Assembly (NCBI GenBank): GCA_963834705.1
Contig: CAWICV010000001.1
Coordinates: 1,819,348-1,883,347, forward strand
Length of the DNA stretch: 64,000 nucleotides
From: RYN-230 sp963834705
GTDB lineage: Bacteria; Actinomycetota; Actinomycetes; Streptosporangiales; Streptosporangiaceae
Direction: 5' to 3'
The notes below the pieces were generated by a model that was given only the letters and a program-made list of their open reading frames with translations, did not search any database and had not been told where the DNA came from. Within the stretch, counting starts at the first letter, position 1; every line of letters begins with the position of its first letter. The position numbers and the translations under genes are program-made. Shown piece after piece: positions 7,558 to 15,724 of the stretch.

Positions 7558-9545
7558 TCAGGCGAGCGCAGCGGCCCGGCGGGTAGCTGACTGCAGCCCG
7601 GCCAGGAACCGGGACGGCTGGCGGCCCCGCCGCCCGCCGCCGGACCAGGCCAGCGGCCAGGACAGGAACAGCTGCTCCCGGGCCCTGGTCACGCCCACGT
7701 AGAGTAGCCGCCGCTCTTCCTCGATCGCCTCGTCGGTCTGCGCGTGCACGATCGGCACGGTGCCCTCGGCCAGCCCGGCCAGGAAGACCACGTCCCACTC
7801 CAGGCCCTTGGCCGCGTGCAGCGAGGCCAGCGTCACCCCGTGCATGGCCGGGGCGTGCTCGATCTGCGACCGGTGCGCCAGTTCGGCCGCGAAGCCGCGC
7901 AGCCCGCCACCATCGGCGCGGTCGCCACCATCGGCGCGGTCGCCGCCATCGGCGCGGTCGCCGCCATCGCCATCGGCAGCGGCAGCACAGCGGCAGCGGC
8001 AGCGGCAGCAAAGTAGTCCTCCGCCAGCTGGGCCAGCGCGGCCAGCGACTCCCACCGCTCCCGGGCCGCCCCCCGCCCGGCCGGCGGCTCCGGGGTCAGG
8101 CCGAGCCCGGCCAGAATGTGCCGCACCTCCGTGGTCGGCCCGGCCGTGGAACCGGCAGCTGCGGAACCGGCATCTTCAGCGCCGCCCGCGGACTTGGCCG
8201 CCGCCCGGAGCAGGCCAACCGCCTGGCGTACCTCGGCCCGGTTGAAGAACCGTTCCGCCCCGCGTAGCTGGCACGGCAGCCCCAGCGCGGCCAAGGCCTG
8301 CTCCAGCGGCAGCGTCTGCGCGTTCGTCCGGACCAGCACCGCGACCTGGCTGAGCGGCACCCCGGCCGCGTGCAGCGCGGCCACCCGGGCCGCGATGGCC
8401 GACGCCTCCCGCTGCTCGTCGGGGTACCCGGCGAACTCCACCGCGGGCCCGCCGGGCCGCTGCGCGACCAGCGCCGTCGTGCCGCCCACCGCAGCGGCAC
8501 CGCCGCCGGCCGTCCCGGCCGCCCCGGCCGCGCGCAGCTGAGCGGCCAGTGGCTGCCGCCCGGCCAGCCCGGTGAGCTGGTTGGCCAGCGCGACCACCTG
8601 TGGCGTGGACCGGTAGTTACGCACCAGCCGGAGCACGGTCGCAGCCGGGAAGTCAGCGCGGAACCCGGTCAGGTAGCTGGCCGTCGCGCCCGCGAACGAG
8701 TAGATGGTCTGCCGCGGGTCGCCGACCACGCACACGTCATCCCGGTCCCCGGCCCAGCTGTCCAGCAGCAGCTTCTGCAGCGGGTTGACGTCCTGGTACT
8801 CGTTGACCACGAAATACCGGTACCTGTCCCGGATCAGTGCGGCCGCCTCGGGATGCTCGGCCAGGATGGCGGCGGTCAGCTCCAGTACCGACTCGAAGTC
8901 CACCAGGTGGCGCTCCCGGCGCAGCTCCTCGTAGCTGGCGTAGAGCGGGGCCACCGTGGCCGGCGCCAGCGGGGCGCTGCGCCCGGCCCGGGCCGCCGCG
9001 TCCGGGTAGCCGTCCGGCGGCACGCCCATCACCTTGGCCCACTCGATCTCCGCGGCCAGGTCGCGCAGTTCGGCCGAGCTGATCCCGGCCCGCACCCGCC
9101 GGGCCACCTCGGCCAGTAGGCTGACCTTGGAATCCAGCACGGCGGGCGGCCGCCCGCCCACGGTGCGCGGCCAGAAGTGGCTGAGCTGGCGCAGCGCGGC
9201 CGAGTGGAACGTGCGGGCTTGCACCCGGTCCAGCCCGGGCCCCCGGCCGGCCAGCTGGTGCACCCGGGCGCGCAGCTCACCCGCCGCCCGGGTGGTGAAC
9301 GTCAGCGCCAGCACGTGGGCTGGGTCCACCACGCCGGTCAGCGCCGCGTAGGCGATCCGGTGCGCGATGGCCCGGGTCTTGCCGGTGCCCGCGCCGGCCA
9401 GCACGCACACCGGCCCCCGGGTGGCCAGCGCGACCTGGCGCTGCTCCGGGTCAAGCGCGGCCAGCACCGACTCCGGATCAGCCAGATCAGCCACGACCTT
9501 CCCCCAGCCCGCCAGCGTCGACTGCGTACCTCCGGTGCCCGCCAT
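7558..9545 (-). pseudogene. UvrD2-type ATP-dependent DNA helicase, frameshifted, Walker B changed
   Basis: The N-terminal frame (ATG at 9545) has LDPEQRQVALA, Walker A LAGAGTGKTRA, ALTFTTRAAGELRAR, motif II VVNEYQDVNPLQ, motif III GDPRQTIYSFAGA and motif IV LRLVRNYRS. The C-terminal frame has GVTLASLHAAKGLEWDVVFL (motif V) and EERRLLYVGVTRARE (motif VI). The frames change within a run of repeated GCC/GCT and 18-bp units at about 7905-8020. Motif II reads VNEYQD where SF1A helicases have VDEYQD, because the codon is AAC rather than GAC. The protein also ends soon after motif VI, without the HRDC domain of typical UvrD2. UvrD2 unwinds DNA in repair. The gene is either decayed or affected by errors in the repeat. 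Confidence 0.72.
7905..8015. repeat. 18-bp and trinucleotide-type repeats at the uvrD2 frameshift
   Basis: Several copies of an 18-bp unit (CACCATCGGCGCGGTCGC and variants) run from about 7908, followed by a GCAGCG-type microsatellite to about 8010. The coding frame of the helicase changes inside this block. Slippage during replication or sequencing is the likely cause. Confidence 0.8.
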
Positions 9546-9678
9546 CCTGCCGCATCCCGCCGACACAAGCACCTGGACCGGCGGCCGCCCGGTTAATTGC
9601 CCGGCGGTGGCGGGAAGCTGGCGGGCGTGCGCCGCGTTGAGGAAGCGGAACATTTCTTGCGACGATAGGAGCGGATGC

Positions 9679-9936
9679 GTGTCAGAGCGGGTAACGATGT
9701 ACTGCACGCAATGGTGCGCGTTCTGCCGTCGGCTGAAGGCCCAGCTGGCGCGTGACGGGATTGAGGTAGCCGAAATCGACATCGAGCGCGATGAGGCGGC
9801 CGCTGAGTTCGTGATCAGCGTTAACGGGGGGAACATGACGGTGCCGACCGTGGTCTTTCCGGACGGGACGGCGATGACCAACCCATCGGCGGCCCAGGTC
9901 AAGGAGAGGCTGCGCGGGCTCGCCGCGAACGCATGA
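9679..9936 (+). CDS. mrx1: Mycoredoxin-type glutaredoxin (Mrx1-like)
   Basis: An 85-residue thioredoxin-fold protein of mycoredoxin size. Starting at GTG 9679 (AGGAG seven bases upstream) it reads MSERVTMYCTQWCAFC, placing the redox pair at C13 and C16 as CAFC, where most mycoredoxins have CGYC. An additional Cys is at position 9. The cis-Pro loop MTVPTVVFPDG and the end TNPSAAQVKERL are typical. It would reduce mycothiol mixed disulfides in the cytosol. It is divergent from uvrD2 and overlaps the ANTAR gene start by ATGA, implying translational coupling. Confidence 0.88.
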   Translation: MSERVTMYCTQWCAFCRRLKAQLARDGIEVAEIDIERDEAAAEFVISVNGGNMTVPTVVFPDGTAMTNPSAAQVKERLRGLAANA

Positions 9937-10643
9937 CCGGCAGGCACGACCGTGATGAAGCTGGTGCGCAGCCGCGCCCCGGCCCGGTCGGCGTGCCCGG
10001 AGCGGCCCAGCACAACGCGACCAACGATGCCGATACCGGGCCGTTCCAGGCGGTGGAGCGCACGCCCAGCGGCTGGCGGGTGGGTGACGAGGAACTGCCC
10101 GACCTGACCAGCGCCATGGTGCTGGCTGACATCCTGAACGCCGAGCTGACCGCCGACGAGCAGGCCGAACTGGACGCGGCCGGGGCCAGTGGACCACCGC
10201 CGCCCGCACCGCAGGACGCGGCCGGCCGGAACTCAGGCCCGATCGCGGGCACCCAGCCGCCGCCCGCCCCGCCGGTCCGGGACTACCCCCGTGAGCCGCG
10301 CGGCCGCCGGGCCAGCCGCCGCGGCGCGCACCGGGCCAGCCCACGTAGCGGCATGGCCGAGGCGGAACAGCTCAAGGAGACCGTGGCCCAGCTGGAGCGC
10401 GCGCTGACCGTCCGGGTCCGGGTCGAGCAGGCCATCGGTGTGCTGGCCGAGCGGCATCGGATCCGGCCGCGGCAGGCGTTCGAGCTGCTCCGCTCCGCGT
10501 CCCGGGCCCGCGGCCAGCGGATCATGGAAACCGCCAGCCAGGTGATCGCGAGCGCGACAAACCCGCTGCTCAGGCTGCCCGATGAGCTGGCCAAGCCGCC
10601 CATGCCGCGCCGGATGCCCCGGCGCAGCCGCGGCGAAGCCTGA
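9933..10643 (+). CDS. ANTAR-domain protein
   Basis: A 236-residue protein. Residues about 30-75 form a small conserved block (TPSGWRVGDEELPDLTSAMVLAD). A Pro/Arg-rich linker follows. Residues about 145-205 match an ANTAR RNA-binding module: LKETVAQLERALTVRVRVEQAIGVLAERH, then ARQAFELLR-type helices and an RGQRIMETASQV helix. ANTAR domains bind paired hairpins in nascent RNA and promote antitermination. No sensor domain such as GAF or receiver is visible, so the input is unclear. It overlaps the mycoredoxin gene by four bases, which ties it to redox or repair genes. Confidence 0.78.
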   Translation: MTGRHDRDEAGAQPRPGPVGVPGAAQHNATNDADTGPFQAVERTPSGWRVGDEELPDLTSAMVLADILNAELTADEQAELDAAGASGPPPPAPQDAAGRNSGPIAGTQPPPAPPVRDYPREPRGRRASRRGAHRASPRSGMAEAEQLKETVAQLERALTVRVRVEQAIGVLAERHRIRPRQAFELLRSASRARGQRIMETASQVIASATNPLLRLPDELAKPPMPRRMPRRSRGEA

Positions 10644-10706
10644 CCGCCAGAATCCCCTTTTCCTTAACGCCAGTACCCGCATACTGCCGTCCGCCGCGCC
10701 GAAGCC

Positions 10707-11002
10707 GTCGGGTGATGGGGGTGGCGGGACGTACCGCGCGACTCAGCCGTCGGGTGATGGCGGGGTGGCGGGACGTAACCGCACGCGACTCAGCCGTCAG
10801 GTGGCGGGACGTACCGCGCGCGACTCAGCCGTCAGGTGGCGGGGTGGCGGGACGTACCGCGCGCGACTCAGCCGTCAGGTGGCGGGGTGGCGGGACGTAC
10901 CGCACGCGACTCAGCCGTCAGGTGGCGGGGTGGCGGGACGTACCGCACGCGACTCAGCCGTTAGGTGGCGGGAATGGCGGGACATCGAGCGTCGGTCGCT
11001 CG
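10707..11002. repeat. About seven tandem copies of a 43-bp unit
   Basis: Unit starts (GTCAGG or GTCGGG) occur at 10707, 10749, 10796, 10831, 10874, 10917 and 10960. The last intervals are exactly 43 bp; earlier ones are 42, 47 and 35 because of small indels. Each unit carries GGCGGGACGTACCGC and CGACTCAGCC. 43 is not a multiple of three and no conserved protein is seen in any frame, so the array is non-coding. It occupies most of the 460-bp gap between the ANTAR gene and the membrane protein gene. Confidence 0.92.
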
Positions 11003-11106
11003 CTGCAGGCTGGTCGGCCCGGCTGCCTGAGCCAAGCCGGGCACAACCGGGCCCGAAACCGGCATAAGGTCCTTGATGCGGCGATTGCCCATGAATGGAG
11101 GTGACG

Positions 11107-12996
11107 GTGGGCCCGGTCCCCTCGGCCGTCGAGCCAGCTCAGACCGCTCGCGAGCCCCGGCCGCGTGGCGGCGGCTGGTGGGCCACCTGGCTGGTGCTGG
11201 CCCTGTATCTGGCCGGCGCGCTCGCGGTGACCTGGCGGCTGTGGGCCAGCCCGGCGTCCCGGATGCAGGCCGGCGACCCGACCGACGTTGACCTGTTCGC
11301 CTGGTTCATCCGGTACAGCGCCGAGTCGGTGGCGCACGGCAGCCTGCCGCACCTGGTCACCACCGCGATGAACGCGCCGCGCGGGGTGAACCTGATGTGG
11401 AACACCTCGCTGCTGCTGCCTGGTGTGCTGCTCACCCCGGTCACCTTGCTGGCGGGCCCGCAGGTCAGCCTCACCGTGCTGCTGACCCTGGGCTTCGCAG
11501 GCTCGGCGGCCACCATGTTCTGGGTGCTGCGGCGCTGGTCGGTCAGCATCTGGCCGGCCGCGCTGGGCGGCGCGGTGTACGGGTTCTCCCCGGCCATGGC
11601 CGCATCCGGCATTGGGCATTACCACGTCCAGTTCGCGGTGCTGCCACCGCTGATGATCGACGCGCTGCTGCGCATCCTGACCGGCCGGGGCCGCCCGGTG
11701 CGCACCGGCATCTGGCTCGGCGTGCTGACCGCCGTGCAGCTGTTCACCGGCGAGGAACTGCTGCTGGATACCGCGGTGGCCGGCCTGGTCATCGCGGTGG
11801 TGCTGATCCTGGTCAACGCCAGGCAGGTAGCCGGCCGGGCGACGGCGGCCGCGGCCGGCCTGGGGTCGGCCGCGGTGGCCGCACTGGTGCTGGCCGGCTA
11901 CGGCCTGTGGATGCAGTTCCACGGCCCGCTCACCGAGCACGGCAGCCCGTGGAAGGTGACCCACTTCCGCAACCGGGCCGCGGCGTTCGTCACCCCGGGC
12001 AGCAACCTGGTGCTGCACACCAAGGCGGACGCGGCCGCGATGGCCGCGCACCCGTCCTACGTCGTGGAGTATGTCGCCTATCTGGGCTGGCCGCTGCTCG
12101 TCGTGCTGCTCGCGGCCACTGTCCGGTACTGGGCCGACCGCCGGATCCGGGTCGCCGCGCTGTCCTGCGCGGTGCTGGAGATCTTCTCCCTGGGCACGGT
12201 CCAGGTGATCCGCGGCGTCACCGTCCCCCGGGCCCTGCTGCCCTGGCACTGGCTGAGCCACCTGCCGGTGCTCAGTCAGGTGCTACCGGACCGGCTGTCC
12301 ATCCTGGCCGACGGCCTGGCCGCCACCGTGCTCGCGGTCGCCCTCCAGCTAGCCTGTGCTAGCCCGGGGGGGCGACCCCCCGCTCCGCTTCCCCGGGGGA
12401 CTACCCCCGGAGCCCCCGGCCCCCGATCGCCGCTCCGCGCCGGGCGGCGGCAAGCCGCCGCGATCTGGCGGCCAGCCATCCTCATTGCTATCGCCGTCAT
12501 CGCCGTGCTGCCGCTCGTCCCGCTGCCCTACCAGGTGACCCGGGCCGGCCAGCCGCCCGCCGGCTATCAGGCCGCGTTCAGCCGGCTGCGGCTGCCCCAG
12601 AACGCGCGGGTGCTGGTGCTGCCGCTGGCGTATGGCCATCAGTCACTGCCGCTGCGCTGGTATGCCGAGACCGGCCTGCCGGGGTCGATGAACGGCGGCT
12701 ACTTCATCGGCCCGGAGCGCAGCGGCCAGGCCCGCGCCTACGGCGGCCCCGCGCTGCAGAAGTTTGCCATTTCGATCGACTTGCTGTGGGGCATGTCCGC
12801 CCCGGTGCACGGGCAGGCGGCACAGCCGCCGGTACACGCGCCCACCCCGGCCGCGCTGCGCAGCTGGGTGGCCCGCTGGCGGCCCGCCGCGGTGGTCGCC
12901 GTAACCCGCCGCAGCTCACGGCTCGGCCGCCTGCTCAGCACGGTGTTCGGGCCGCCCGACTTCGCGGTCGGCCGGGTCCTCGGCTGGCGCAGGTAA
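11107..12996 (+). CDS. Polytopic membrane protein, GT-C glycosyltransferase-like
   Basis: About 629 residues with an N-terminal membrane segment (ATWLVLALYLAGALAVTW) and roughly ten further hydrophobic segments. After the first segment comes an acidic loop, DPTDVDLFAWFIRY, then NAPRGVNLMWNTS, the layout of GT-C type polyprenol-sugar-dependent transferases, whose catalytic acid lies in the first external loop. This assignment is by architecture only. The GTG at 11107 is preferred (GGAGG five bases before); ATG 11095 is in frame. It is paralogous to the protein at 13856-15724 along most of its length. At 12360-12461 it contains an in-frame insert of hairpin-forming DNA absent from the paralogue. 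It likely handles envelope glycans with the adjacent GT2. Confidence 0.7.
   Translation: MGPVPSAVEPAQTAREPRPRGGGWWATWLVLALYLAGALAVTWRLWASPASRMQAGDPTDVDLFAWFIRYSAESVAHGSLPHLVTTAMNAPRGVNLMWNTSLLLPGVLLTPVTLLAGPQVSLTVLLTLGFAGSAATMFWVLRRWSVSIWPAALGGAVYGFSPAMAASGIGHYHVQFAVLPPLMIDALLRILTGRGRPVRTGIWLGVLTAVQLFTGEELLLDTAVAGLVIAVVLILVNARQVAGRATAAAAGLGSAAVAALVLAGYGLWMQFHGPLTEHGSPWKVTHFRNRAAAFVTPGSNLVLHTKADAAAMAAHPSYVVEYVAYLGWPLLVVLLAATVRYWADRRIRVAALSCAVLEIFSLGTVQVIRGVTVPRALLPWHWLSHLPVLSQVLPDRLSILADGLAATVLAVALQLACASPGGRPPAPLPRGTTPGAPGPRSPLRAGRRQAAAIWRPAILIAIAVIAVLPLVPLPYQVTRAGQPPAGYQAAFSRLRLPQNARVLVLPLAYGHQSLPLRWYAETGLPGSMNGGYFIGPERSGQARAYGGPALQKFAISIDLLWGMSAPVHGQAAQPPVHAPTPAALRSWVARWRPAAVVAVTRRSSRLGRLLSTVFGPPDFAVGRVLGWRR
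12366..12461. repeat. Three-hairpin palindromic element inserted in the membrane-protein gene
   Basis: Three stem-loops follow each other: G7/C6 around CGA (12366-12381), CCGGGGG/CCCCCGG around ACTA (12393-12410) and GCGGCGGC/GCCGCCGC around AA (12444-12461). The block encodes a low-complexity Pro/Gly/Arg peptide. The paralogue lacks it, so it looks like an inserted REP-like element. Confidence 0.7.
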
Positions 12997-13068
12997 AGCC
13001 CAGTCCGTGCTATATCAACGGGTTGCCGACTCATGAGGTCATTTCGGTCTTTCCTGGGATAAGGTCGA

Positions 13069-13821
13069 GTGCCCGAAAAAGACGACAGGGACGGCGCAGC
13101 AGTGAAGCTTACGATCCTGATGCCGGTATACAACGAGGCCGAGACGGTCCAGAACGTGATCAAGCACCTGCTGGACGTGTCGTTTCCGTGCCCCATTGAG
13201 CTGGTCGTGGTGGACGACGCGAGCACGGACGGATCGTCAGAAATCCTGGACAGCCTGGTCAGCGGCGATGAGCGGATCAACCTGCTCCGGCACCCGGTGA
13301 ACAAGGGCAAGGGCGCGGCCATCCGGACCGGCGCGGCCGCCGCGACCGGTGATTACATCATGCCGTTCGACGCCGACATGGAGTACCAGCCGGAGGACAT
13401 CCCGGACCTGCTCAGGCCGGTGCTGCGCGGTGAGGCAGAAGTGGTGTACGGAAACCGGACATTCGGTAGCCACTCGGCCTACTCGTTCTGGTACGTGATG
13501 GGCAACAAGGGTGTCACAACGGTCGCGAACATCCTGTTCAACGCGTATATCGCCGATCTGGAAACCTGCTTCAAGCTGATGCCGCTGGAGCTTTACCGTA
13601 GCCTGGACATCAGCTCGCGCGGCTTCGGCATGGAAGCGGAGATCACCGGCAAGCTGCTGGCCCGCAAGATCCGCCCATTCGAGGTGCCGATCACCTACCG
13701 GGCGCGCAGCCGGGAGGAAGGCAAGAAGATCACCTGGAAGGACGGGGTGGCCGCGGTGTGGCTGCTGACCCGCATCCGGATGTCCGCGGGCCGCGAGCAG
13801 CGGCGCGCGGCCCGCGCCTGA
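13069..13821 (+). CDS. Family 2 glycosyltransferase (polyprenyl-phosphate glycosyltransferase-like)
   Basis: About 250 residues with a classic GT-A start, KLTILMPVYNEAETV, then VVVDDASTDGSSEIL, NKGKGAAIRTG and the metal-binding DADMEY near residue 100. The C-terminal half has GNRTFG and ETCFKLMPLELYRSL, typical of dolichol- or undecaprenyl-phosphate sugar transferases without a membrane domain. It would charge a polyprenyl phosphate with a sugar for use by membrane GT-C enzymes. I give the GTG at 13069; the internal GTG at 13102 (MKLTILMPVYNE) is an equally good start. It is sandwiched between two paralogous membrane proteins on the same strand. Confidence 0.87.
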   Translation: MPEKDDRDGAAVKLTILMPVYNEAETVQNVIKHLLDVSFPCPIELVVVDDASTDGSSEILDSLVSGDERINLLRHPVNKGKGAAIRTGAAAATGDYIMPFDADMEYQPEDIPDLLRPVLRGEAEVVYGNRTFGSHSAYSFWYVMGNKGVTTVANILFNAYIADLETCFKLMPLELYRSLDISSRGFGMEAEITGKLLARKIRPFEVPITYRARSREEGKKITWKDGVAAVWLLTRIRMSAGREQRRAARA

Positions 13822-13855
13822 CCGTGCCCCGGGTCTCACCCAGCGGGGGGCGGCG

Positions 13856-15724
13856 GTGAGCTTGGTCCGGCGGCCCGTGGATGCACCGCCGGACACGGAG
13901 CGTCCCCGGGTCTGGCGGCGGCTGCCCGGGCGCCCGGCGCTATGGCTGGTGCCGTTGCTGTACCTGGCCGGCGCGTTCGCCATCACCTGGCACCTGTGGG
14001 CCGCCCCGGCCAGCCAGGCCCAGGTGGTGCCGGCCAACGGGGTGTCCCAGGACATCGACCTGTTCGCCTGGTTCATGCGCTACGCGGCCAACGCGGTCTC
14101 GCACGGCCACCTGCCCGCACTGGTCACGCCGCTGGTGAACGCGCCCGAGGGCATGAACCTGATGTGGAACACCTCGTTCCTGCTGCCCGCCACGCTGTTC
14201 GCCCCGCTGACCCTGCTGATCGGCCCGCAGGCCACCCTGACCACGGCGCTCACGCTGGGCTTCGCGGGCACCGCGACGGTCACCTTCCTGGTGCTCCGGC
14301 GCTGGGGCGCCAGTTGGCCCGCGGCCGCGCTGGGCGGGGCGCTGTTCGGCTTCTCCCCCGCGCTGCGCATCGCCGCCGTCGGTCACTACCACCTGCAGTT
14401 CGCCATCCTGCTGCCGCTGATCGTGGACGCGCTGCTGCGCATCCTGACCGGCCGCCGCGGCCTGCTGCGCCCACCCGGGGAGGTGGAGCCGGCCCCGGTG
14501 CGCCCGGTTCGCACCGGGGCCTGGCTCGGCCTGCTGCTGGCAGCCCAGCTGTTCATCGCCGAGGAGACGCTGGCCCTGCTCGGGGTGACCGCGGTGGTCA
14601 TCGCGGTGGTGCTGGCGCTCAGCCGCCCGCGCGCGGTGGCCGGGCGGATCCGCGGCGCGGCGGCCGGGCTGGCCACCGGGGCCGGGGTCATGCTGGTGCT
14701 GTCCGCCTACGGGCTGTGGCGGCAGTTCCATGGGCCGCTGGCCGAGCATGGCAGCCCGTGGACCCCCAGCCACTACCACAACTTCCCGGGCAACTTCGTC
14801 AGCGCGCCCAGCGGGTACCTGTTCACCTCACCGGTCAACGTCACCTACCTGAACAACCACCCGGTCAAGATGGTCGAGTACTTCGCCTACCTGGGCTGGC
14901 CGATGCTGGCCGTACTGCTCATCGCGGCGACGGCGTTCTGGCGGGACCTGCGGGTCCGCACGATGGCCGTGACGTTCGCCGTGCTGGAGCTGTGCAGCCT
15001 GGGCAGCAAGACCATCCACAGCCACGGGCTGCGCTGGCCCGCCGCGCTGCTGCCCTGGCACTACCTGGCCCGGCTGCCGCTGCTCGACCAGGCTCTGGCC
15101 AACCGGTTCTCGCTGCTGGCCGACGGCGCGGCCGCGGCGCTGCTGGCGTTCGCGGTCGACCTGGCCTGCCGGCCGCGGGCCGGGCGACCGGTCCGGCAGG
15201 CCGCGTGGGCCCGCGGCATCGCCGTCGCCGCAGTAGCGGTGGCCATCGTGCCGATCATCCCGCTGCCGCTGCAGACGGCCCCGGTGCGGCCCACCCCGGC
15301 CGGCTTCCAGCTGGCGTTGGGCACAATGAAGCTCAGCCCGGACGAACGGGTGGTGATCATCCCACTGCTGCCGTCGGCGGACATGCGCTGGCAGGCGGAC
15401 AGCAACGTGACCGGTGCGCTGGTCGGCTGCTACGGCATCGCGCCGGAACCGTCTGGCCAGGCGGCCATCTGCCACACCCAGCGGCGGCCGACCGCGGCCT
15501 ACCTGGACGCCCTGTATAACGGCCAGAGCCACGCCAAGCCGCCGTCGGCGGCCCAGCTCCGGACCGACCTGGGCTACTGGCGGCTGACCGCGCTGGTCGC
15601 GGTGACCAGCCGGGACTCGGCGCTCGGGACATACCTGACCCGCACGTTCGGCTCACCCACCGTCCAGCGCGGCGGCGTGCTGGCCTGGCGGCACTACGGC
15701 CCCGGTTACCTCGCCGCCCGGTAG
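13856..15724 (+). CDS. Polytopic membrane protein, GT-C glycosyltransferase-like (paralogue of 11107)
   Basis: A 622-residue membrane protein with the same plan as the gene at 11107: a first transmembrane segment, the acidic loop SQDIDLFAWFMRY, NAPEGMNLMWNTSFLLP, a chain of hydrophobic segments, the shared YGLW-QFHGPL-EHGSPW motif and MVEYFAYLGWP, and a soluble C-terminal end. It begins with GTG 13856, 34 bases after the GT2 gene. Its stop lies 19 bp inside the convergent gene on the other strand. Function is inferred as transfer of a polyprenyl-linked sugar. The duplicated pair could modify two positions or two acceptors. Confidence 0.7.
   Translation: MSLVRRPVDAPPDTERPRVWRRLPGRPALWLVPLLYLAGAFAITWHLWAAPASQAQVVPANGVSQDIDLFAWFMRYAANAVSHGHLPALVTPLVNAPEGMNLMWNTSFLLPATLFAPLTLLIGPQATLTTALTLGFAGTATVTFLVLRRWGASWPAAALGGALFGFSPALRIAAVGHYHLQFAILLPLIVDALLRILTGRRGLLRPPGEVEPAPVRPVRTGAWLGLLLAAQLFIAEETLALLGVTAVVIAVVLALSRPRAVAGRIRGAAAGLATGAGVMLVLSAYGLWRQFHGPLAEHGSPWTPSHYHNFPGNFVSAPSGYLFTSPVNVTYLNNHPVKMVEYFAYLGWPMLAVLLIAATAFWRDLRVRTMAVTFAVLELCSLGSKTIHSHGLRWPAALLPWHYLARLPLLDQALANRFSLLADGAAAALLAFAVDLACRPRAGRPVRQAAWARGIAVAAVAVAIVPIIPLPLQTAPVRPTPAGFQLALGTMKLSPDERVVIIPLLPSADMRWQADSNVTGALVGCYGIAPEPSGQAAICHTQRRPTAAYLDALYNGQSHAKPPSAAQLRTDLGYWRLTALVAVTSRDSALGTYLTRTFGSPTVQRGGVLAWRHYGPGYLAAR

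Noticed and set aside
10707..11002. CRISPR array
   Set aside because: The units are contiguous tandem repeats of about 43 bp without unique spacers, and no cas gene lies nearby.
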